Source of the DNA: JBOHHM01 sp050725495 | GTDB lineage: Bacteria > Pseudomonadota > Gammaproteobacteria > Burkholderiales > Burkholderiaceae_C | Direction of reading: 5' to 3' | Length of the DNA stretch: 9,728 bases | NCBI GenBank assembly: GCA_050725495.1 | Contig: JBOHHM010000187.1 | Span: 1-9,728 of the forward strand | In this document: positions 5,808 to 9,728 of the stretch, piece after piece | How the letters are laid out: each line of letters opens with the position of its first letter | How positions within the stretch are numbered: the first letter of the stretch is position 1 | Notes under the pieces: generated by a model | What the model was told of the DNA's origin: nothing | What the model saw: the letters and a program-made list of their open reading frames with translations, nothing else | Database searches by the model: none | Made by a program: the position numbers and the translations under genes

Positions 5808-6941
5808 TCAGCTGAACAAGCTGCGCAGCTTGTCCGCCCAGCCCTCTTCGCCGGGCAGGTGCCTGGCCCCGCCTTTTTTCAGCGACTCGTCCAGCTCCTT
5901 GAGGAGCTTGCGCTGGTGCTCGGTGAGCTTGACCGGCGTCTCGACGCTGATGTGACAGTACAGGTCGCCGGGGTAGCTGGAGCGCACACCCTTGATGCCC
6001 TTGCCGCGCAGGCGAAACTGCTTGCCGGCCTGCGTGCCCTCGGGAATGTCGATCGCGGCCTTGCCGGCCAGCGTCGGCACGTCGATCTCGCCGCCCAGGG
6101 CCGCGGTCGTGAAGCTGATTGGTACGGCGCAGTGCAGGTCGTCGCCGTCGCGCTCGAAGATGTCGTGTTTCTTCAGGCGGATTTCAATGTAGAGGTCGCC
6201 GGGCGGGCCACCATTGGTGCCCGGCTCGCCATTGCCCGCGCTGCGGATGCGCATGCCGTCGTCGATGCCGGCCGGGATTTTGACTTCCAGCGTCTTTTGC
6301 TTCTTGACCTTGCCCTGGCCGTGGCAGGTGGTGCAGGGCTCGGGAATGATCTTGCCCGCGCCGTGGCAGTGCGGGCAGGTCTGCTGCACGCTGAAAAAGC
6401 CCTGGCGCATCTGCACCGCGCCCGCGCCGTTGCAGGTGGGGCAGGTCTTGGCATGCGTGCCGGGCTTGGCGCCGCTGCCGTGGCAGGTGCCGCAGGCGTC
6501 CCAGGTCGGAATGCGGATTTGCGCATCCTTGCCCTGGGCCGCTTCTTCGAGCGTGATTTCCATCGCGTAGCTCAGGTCCGCGCCGCGGTAGACCTGGCGC
6601 CCGCCGCGCTGGCCGCCGCGCTGGCCGCCGAAGATGTCGCCAAAAATATCGCCGAAGGCTTCGGCAAAGCCGCCAAAGCCTTCGGCGCCTGGGCCGCCGC
6701 GCATGTTCGGGTCCACGCCGGCGTGGCCATACTGGTCGTAAGCGGCGCGCTTTTGCGCATCGCTGAGCATCTCGTAGGCTTCCTTGGCGTCCTTGAACTT
6801 GGCTTCGGCGTCCTTGGCGTGATCACCCTGATTGCGGTCAGGGTGGTACTTCATCGCGAGCTTGCGATAAGCCTTCTTGATCTCGTCCTCGCTGGCGTTC
6901 TTCGGAACGCCCAAGGTCTCGTAATAGTCTCGTTTAGCCAT
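5808..6941 (-). CDS. dnaJ: Molecular chaperone DnaJ (Hsp40)
   Basis: A 377-residue cytoplasmic co-chaperone that delivers unfolded clients to DnaK and stimulates its ATPase; E. coli DnaJ has 376. The J domain spans residues 1-70, with KYHPDRNQ placing the essential HPD at 33-35. A Gly/Phe-rich linker follows at about 82-115. Four CxxCxGxG zinc repeats lie at about 150-210 ([32 protein letters not shown]), then the two substrate-binding C-terminal domains. The start is ATG 6941, giving the family N-terminus [13 protein letters not shown] longer frame reaching 7037 only reads back through the repeat and is not used. Unusually, there is no Shine-Dalgarno: the bases before the ATG belong to the inverted repeat of the inserted element, and the ATG overlaps the last codons of the four-helix-bundle gene (AATGGCTAA). 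Translation probably depends on coupling to that upstream frame. A strong hairpin follows the stop. Confidence 0.98.
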   Translation of the reverse strand: MAKRDYYETLGVPKNASEDEIKKAYRKLAMKYHPDRNQGDHAKDAEAKFKDAKEAYEMLSDAQKRAAYDQYGHAGVDPNMRGGPGAEGFGGFAEAFGDIFGDIFGGQRGGQRGGRQVYRGADLSYAMEITLEEAAQGKDAQIRIPTWDACGTCHGSGAKPGTHAKTCPTCNGAGAVQMRQGFFSVQQTCPHCHGAGKIIPEPCTTCHGQGKVKKQKTLEVKIPAGIDDGMRIRSAGNGEPGTNGGPPGDLYIEIRLKKHDIFERDGDDLHCAVPISFTTAALGGEIDVPTLAGKAAIDIPEGTQAGKQFRLRGKGIKGVRSSYPGDLYCHISVETPVKLTEHQRKLLKELDESLKKGGARHLPGEEGWADKLRSLFS

Positions 6942-7308
6942 TTGGGTTGAGTGTTGAGCGTTCGGCGTTGAGCGAGTTTCGCAGTCCATTGAGCAGCCCG
7001 AAGAGGCGCTCAATTTGCTGCTGCACATCGTCTTCAAATCCGCAGTAACCCAACTCCTTTGCTAGCAACAATTGTGTTTCGACTTCATTGAGAGAGCCGC
7101 GCGCAACGGTGACGAAGTGCGCGAAGTCCTTGCGAGTAGAGCGTCCAGCCCCCTCCGCCAGGTTGGAAGGGATTGAAACCACCGCGCGCCGAATCTGAGC
7201 CTTTAAACCGAACTCCTCAGTTTTCGGGAACGAATCCGTCACTTCGTAAATGCGCCTGGCAAGCTGGAAACCAACTTGCCAGGCAACGAGGTCACGGTAA
7301 TTCCTCAC
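6934..7308 (-). CDS. Four-helix-bundle protein, S23/23S-rRNA intervening-sequence (IVP) family
   Basis: A 124-residue protein of the family first known from open frames inside 23S rRNA intervening sequences, distantly related to the Avd protein of diversity-generating retroelements. No biochemical function is established. Signature segments are [20 protein letters not shown] (residues 3-22), [20 protein letters not shown] with GR (about 35-56), then [20 protein letters not shown] (about 64-83) and a closing helix. It starts at GTG 7308, the only start that keeps the conserved [10 protein letters not shown]; that codon lies at the inner edge of the right inverted repeat and has no clear ribosome-binding site. 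The last residues ([12 protein letters not shown]) are encoded by the left inverted repeat. The stop overlaps the dnaJ start by 8 bases, and the gene begins 23 bases after the dnaK stop. It is therefore expressed in the chaperone operon, though nothing suggests a chaperone role. Base composition is visibly less GC-rich than its neighbours, in keeping with acquisition. Confidence 0.93.
   Translation of the reverse strand: MRNYRDLVAWQVGFQLARRIYEVTDSFPKTEEFGLKAQIRRAVVSIPSNLAEGAGRSTRKDFAHFVTVARGSLNEVETQLLLAKELGYCGFEDDVQQQIERLFGLLNGLRNSLNAERSTLNPNG
6945..6974 (+). repeat. Left inverted repeat, four GTTSAGY heptamers
   Basis: Read on the plus strand: G, then GTTGAGT (6946-6952), GTTGAGC (6953-6959), GTTCGGC (6960-6966) and GTTGAGC (6967-6973), then G. 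It matches the right repeat, reverse-complemented, at 26 of 30 positions. It encodes the C-terminus of the four-helix-bundle protein and replaces the expected dnaJ ribosome-binding region. Confidence 0.88.
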
Positions 7309-7337
7309 GCTGAACGCTCAACGCTGAACACTCAACC
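7308..7337 (-). repeat. Right inverted repeat, four GTTSAGY heptamers
   Basis: Read on the minus strand from 7337: G, then GTTGAGT (7336-7330), GTTCAGC (7329-7323), GTTGAGC (7322-7316) and GTTCAGC (7315-7309), then G. It contains the dnaK TGA stop (7334-7332) and the first base of the GTG start of the four-helix-bundle gene. In mRNA it can pair with the left repeat, 26 of 30 bases, placing the whole four-helix-bundle gene in the loop. Confidence 0.88.
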
Positions 7338-9266
7338 TTTCTTGACTTCCTTCACCTCGGCATCGACCACGTTGTCGTCGGCCGGCTTGGCCGAAGCTTG
7401 TGCGCCCTCCGCGCCGGCCGCGCCCGCGCCAGCCTGGGCGGCCTGCATGTCGGCATACATCTTTTCGCCAAGCTTCTGGCTCGCTGTCATCAGCGCCTCG
7501 TTCTTGGCCTCGATCGCGGCCTTGTCCTCGCCCTTGACGGCTTCTTCCACGTCCTTGATCGCGGCCTCGATCTTTTCCTTCTCGCCGGCCTCGAGCTTGT
7601 CGCCGTATTCGGTCAGGCTCTTCTTGACGCTGTGGACCATGGCCTCGGCCTGGTTGCGGGCCTGCACCAACTCGAACTTGCGGTGGTCCTCGGCCGCATG
7701 GAGCTCGGCGTCCTTGACCATCTTCTGGATTTCCTCCTCGGACAGGCCCGAGTTGGCCTTGATGGTGATCTTGTTTTCCTTGCCCGTGCCCTTGTCCTTG
7801 GCGCCCACGTGCAGGATGCCGTTGGCGTCGATGTCGAACGACACCTCGATCTGCGGCGTGCCGCGTGCTGCCGGCGGAATCCCTTCGAGGTTGAACTCGC
7901 CCAGCAGCTTGTTGCCCGCGGCCATTTCGCGCTCGCCCTGGAACACCTTGATGGTCACGGCCGGCTGGTTGTCCTCGGCGGTGGAGAAGGTCTGCGCGAA
8001 CTTGGTCGGGATGGTGGTGTTCTTGCCAATCATCTTGGTCATCACACCGCCCATGGTTTCAATGCCCAGGGACAGCGGCGTCACGTCCAGCAGCAGCACG
8101 TCCTTGCGGTCGCCGCTGAGCACCTGGCCCTGGATCGCAGCGCCCACGGCCACGGCTTCGTCGGGGTTCACGTCCTTGCGCGGCTCCTTGCCGAACAGCT
8201 CCTTGACCTTTTCCTGCACCTTGGGCATGCGGGTCTGGCCGCCGACCAGGATCACGTCATGGATGTCGGACACGCTCACGCCGGCGTCCTTGATCGCGGT
8301 GCGGCAGGGCGCAATCGTGCGCTCGAGCAGATCTTCCACCAGGGCTTCGAGCTTGGCACGGGTCAGCTTGATGTTCAGGTGCCTGGGGCCGCTGGCGTCG
8401 GCCGTGATGTAGGGCAGGTTGATGTCGGTCTGCGCGCTGTTGGACAGCTCGATCTTGGCCTTCTCGGCGGCTTCCTTCAGGCGTTGCAGGGCCAGCACGT
8501 CCTTGCTCAGGTCCACGCCCTGCTCTTTCTTGAATTCGCCAATGATGTAGTCAATGATGCGCTGGTCGAAGTCTTCGCCGCCCAGGAAGGTGTCGCCGTT
8601 GGTCGACAGCACTTCAAACTGCTTCTCGCCATCGACATCGGCGATTTCGATGATGGAGATGTCGAAGGTGCCGCCGCCCAGGTCATACACCGCGATCTTG
8701 CGGTCGCCCTTTTCCTGCTTGTCCAGGCCAAAGGCCAGCGCGGCAGCAGTCGGCTCGTTGATGATGCGCTTGACGTCCAGGCCGGCAATGCGGCCGGCGT
8801 CCTTGGTGGCTTGGCGCTGGCTGTCGTTGAAATAGGCCGGCACCGTGATCACGGCTTCGGTCACGGGTTCACCGAGGTAGTCTTCGGCGGTCTTCTTCAT
8901 CTTGCGCAGCACGTCGGCGCTGACCTGCGGCGGGGCCATTTTCTTGCCGCGCACTTCCACCCAGGCGTCGCCGTTGTCGGCCTTGCTGATGGAGTAGGGC
9001 ATGAGATTGATGTCCTTCTGGACCTCTTTTTCCTCGAACTTGCGGCCGATCAGGCGCTTGATGGCGTACAGCGTGTTGCGCGGGTTGGTGACGGCCTGGC
9101 GTTTGGCCGAGGCGCCCACCAGCACTTCACCGTCTTCCTGGTAGGCGACGATCGAAGGCGTGGTGCGCGCGCCTTCCGAGTTTTCAATCACGCGCGTGTT
9201 GTTGCCTTCCATGATGGCCACGCAGCTGTTGGTCGTGCCCAGGTCGATGCCAATGATTTTTCCCAT
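7332..9266 (-). CDS. dnaK: Molecular chaperone DnaK (Hsp70)
   Basis: The central ATP-dependent cytoplasmic chaperone, which cycles on clients with DnaJ (ATPase stimulation) and GrpE (nucleotide exchange). The 644 residues compare with 638 in E. coli. The nucleotide-binding domain has [17 protein letters not shown] (residues 5-21), [20 protein letters not shown] (144-163) and [14 protein letters not shown] (193-206, with the conserved Thr200). The hydrophobic linker [13 protein letters not shown] is near 395, followed by the beta-sandwich substrate domain and the helical lid. The tail is Ala/Gly-rich and ends [14 protein letters not shown], the usual acidic VDAE motif. ATG 9266 has GGAG 6 bases upstream (minus strand). 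The TGA stop lies inside the right inverted repeat of the inserted element, so the native stop and its downstream spacer are no longer separate from the element. It is 72 bases downstream of grpE. Confidence 0.99.
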   Translation of the reverse strand: MGKIIGIDLGTTNSCVAIMEGNNTRVIENSEGARTTPSIVAYQEDGEVLVGASAKRQAVTNPRNTLYAIKRLIGRKFEEKEVQKDINLMPYSISKADNGDAWVEVRGKKMAPPQVSADVLRKMKKTAEDYLGEPVTEAVITVPAYFNDSQRQATKDAGRIAGLDVKRIINEPTAAALAFGLDKQEKGDRKIAVYDLGGGTFDISIIEIADVDGEKQFEVLSTNGDTFLGGEDFDQRIIDYIIGEFKKEQGVDLSKDVLALQRLKEAAEKAKIELSNSAQTDINLPYITADASGPRHLNIKLTRAKLEALVEDLLERTIAPCRTAIKDAGVSVSDIHDVILVGGQTRMPKVQEKVKELFGKEPRKDVNPDEAVAVGAAIQGQVLSGDRKDVLLLDVTPLSLGIETMGGVMTKMIGKNTTIPTKFAQTFSTAEDNQPAVTIKVFQGEREMAAGNKLLGEFNLEGIPPAARGTPQIEVSFDIDANGILHVGAKDKGTGKENKITIKANSGLSEEEIQKMVKDAELHAAEDHRKFELVQARNQAEAMVHSVKKSLTEYGDKLEAGEKEKIEAAIKDVEEAVKGEDKAAIEAKNEALMTASQKLGEKMYADMQAAQAGAGAAGAEGAQASAKPADDNVVDAEVKEVKKG

Positions 9267-9306
9267 GATGTACTCCGTCGATTTTTTACAGATTCAGATA
9301 GTTCTG

Positions 9307-9335
9307 ACTTGTGGATAACTTTGGAAAGTTCAAGT
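9307..9335 (-). promoter_or_regulatory. Possible sigma-32 promoter and hairpin in the grpE-dnaK spacer
   Basis: On the minus strand CTTGAA (9334-9329) is an exact heat-shock -35 box. Fourteen bases later CCACAAGT (9314-9307) matches the -10 consensus CCCCATNT at 5 of 7 fixed positions. A start near 9300 would give a leader of about 30 bases with the dnaK ribosome-binding site. The same bases form a hairpin: AACTTT/AAAGTT (9317-9322/9325-9330), extended by ACTTG/CAAGT (9307-9311/9331-9335) across a 5-base bulge. Either reading fits extra control of dnaK relative to grpE, but both cannot be proven here. Confidence 0.35.
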
Positions 9336-9338
9336 CTT

Positions 9339-9728
9339 TTATTTGGGTGCGGCCACCGTCACCAGGGCCGGGCGCAGCACGCGTTCGGCAATCAAATAGC
9401 CCTTTTGCAGCACGCCCACCACGGTGTTGGCTTCCTGGTCGGCCGGCACCATGCTGATGGCCTGGTGCTGGTGCGGATCGAACCTGTGACCGGCAGCGGG
9501 ATTGATTTCGATCACCTTGTTGCGCTCCAGTGCGCTCTTGAGCTGGCGCAGCGTGGCCTCGGCCCCTTCGCGGATTTGCTCGGGCGTGGCTTCCTTGATG
9601 GCCAGGCCGGCTTCCAGGCTGTCGGTCACGGGCAGCAGGCTCTCGGCAAAGCCTTCCACCGCGAACTTGCGGGCCTTGGAGATTTCTTCCTCGGCGCGCC
9701 GGCGGGCGTTCTCGGCCTCGGCCTTGGC
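9339..9728 (-). CDS. grpE: Nucleotide exchange factor GrpE, C-terminal part (5' end outside window)
   Basis: GrpE dimers release ADP from DnaK and act as a thermosensor. The frame is open to the right edge (129 residues in the window), so the start is beyond 9728; the GTG at 9659 is internal. The first visible residues, [20 protein letters not shown], are the end of the long coiled-coil helix. The helical bundle follows ([17 protein letters not shown]), then the beta-wing that contacts DnaK, with the signature [18 protein letters not shown] and the final [19 protein letters not shown]. Full GrpE is about 170-200 residues. It precedes dnaK by 72 bases in the common grpE-dnaK-dnaJ order and is presumably expressed from a heat-shock promoter outside the window. 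Confidence 0.97.
   Translation of the reverse strand, partial: AKAEAENARRRAEEEISKARKFAVEGFAESLLPVTDSLEAGLAIKEATPEQIREGAEATLRQLKSALERNKVIEINPAAGHRFDPHQHQAISMVPADQEANTVVGVLQKGYLIAERVLRPALVTVAAPK

Larger units (their letters stand above)
6945..7337 (-). mobile_element. IVP-type insertion element between dnaK and dnaJ
   Basis: A compact unit of about 393 bp consists of a single four-helix-bundle gene between 30-bp inverted repeats. It fills the whole dnaK-dnaJ gap: its right end contains the dnaK stop codon and its left end stops three bases before the dnaJ ATG. There is no transposase and no obvious target-site duplication. The unit resembles 23S rRNA intervening sequences, which also consist of inverted repeats around an IVP gene. 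That it is mobile is inferred from repeats, composition and position; the mechanism is unknown. Confidence 0.6.

Noticed and set aside
5640..6950. A 436-codon plus-strand open frame opposite dnaJ
   Set aside because: It mirrors dnaJ codon positions, is low-complexity Ala/Gly/Val/Leu, has no start signal, and the minus-strand DnaJ is unambiguous.
6934..7308. Diversity-generating retroelement suggested by the Avd-like four-helix-bundle protein
   Set aside because: There is no reverse transcriptase, template repeat or variable repeat in the window. The protein fits the S23/IVP family and only distantly resembles Avd.
6934..7337. A true 23S rRNA intervening sequence
   Set aside because: There is no rRNA sequence on either side. 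The flanks are the coding ends of dnaK and dnaJ, so only the architecture is similar.
7276..8412. A 378-codon plus-strand open frame opposite dnaK
   Set aside because: Ser/Leu/Ala-rich antisense shadow of the DnaK C-terminal half. Such long antisense frames are common opposite dnaK genes.

Overview
The window is GC-rich, densely packed bacterial chromosome. It most likely comes from a betaproteobacterium of the order Burkholderiales, probably Comamonadaceae or a close relative. This rests on the style of the DnaK, DnaJ and GrpE proteins, a PHA synthase beside a phasin, and the CtlX/ornithine cyclodeaminase type of amino-acid locus. The assignment is inference from protein similarity, not from a marker gene. 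There are no rRNA or tRNA genes, CRISPR arrays, transposase genes or phage genes.

Region 1 (1-1571) is a polyhydroxyalkanoate (PHA) storage locus. It holds the C-terminal two thirds of a PHA synthase (phaC, plus strand) and, convergent with it, a small phasin (minus strand, TTG start). Region 2 (1572-2994) is a PA0069/SPL-like radical SAM protein. An almost perfect LexA (SOS) box lies directly in front of its ATG, which predicts DNA-damage control.

Region 3 (3028-4926) is an arginine/citrulline-catabolism locus: a Lrp/AsnC regulator divergent from ornithine cyclodeaminase and the citrulline hydrolase CtlX. The cyclodeaminase has lost about 240 internal residues by an in-frame deletion. Only its first ~83 and last ~25 residues remain, so the ornithine-to-proline step is broken here although its regulator and partner enzyme look intact. 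Region 4 (5047-5712) is a second truncated gene: the membrane domain of an EptA-type phosphoethanolamine transferase without its sulfatase-fold catalytic domain.

Region 5 (5764-9728, minus strand) is the grpE-dnaK-dnaJ chaperone operon, with grpE running off the right edge. A small element of about 393 bp sits exactly between dnaK and dnaJ. It encodes a four-helix-bundle protein of the 23S-rRNA-intervening-sequence (S23/IVP) family. It is bounded by near-perfect 30-bp inverted repeats, each built of four copies of a degenerate heptamer GTTSAGY. The element supplies the dnaK stop codon at one end. At the other end its reading frame overlaps the dnaJ start codon by 8 bases, and dnaJ has no ribosome-binding site of its own. 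The layout resembles an rRNA intervening sequence (inverted-repeat stem plus IVP gene) transplanted into an mRNA, and it is the most interesting item in the window.
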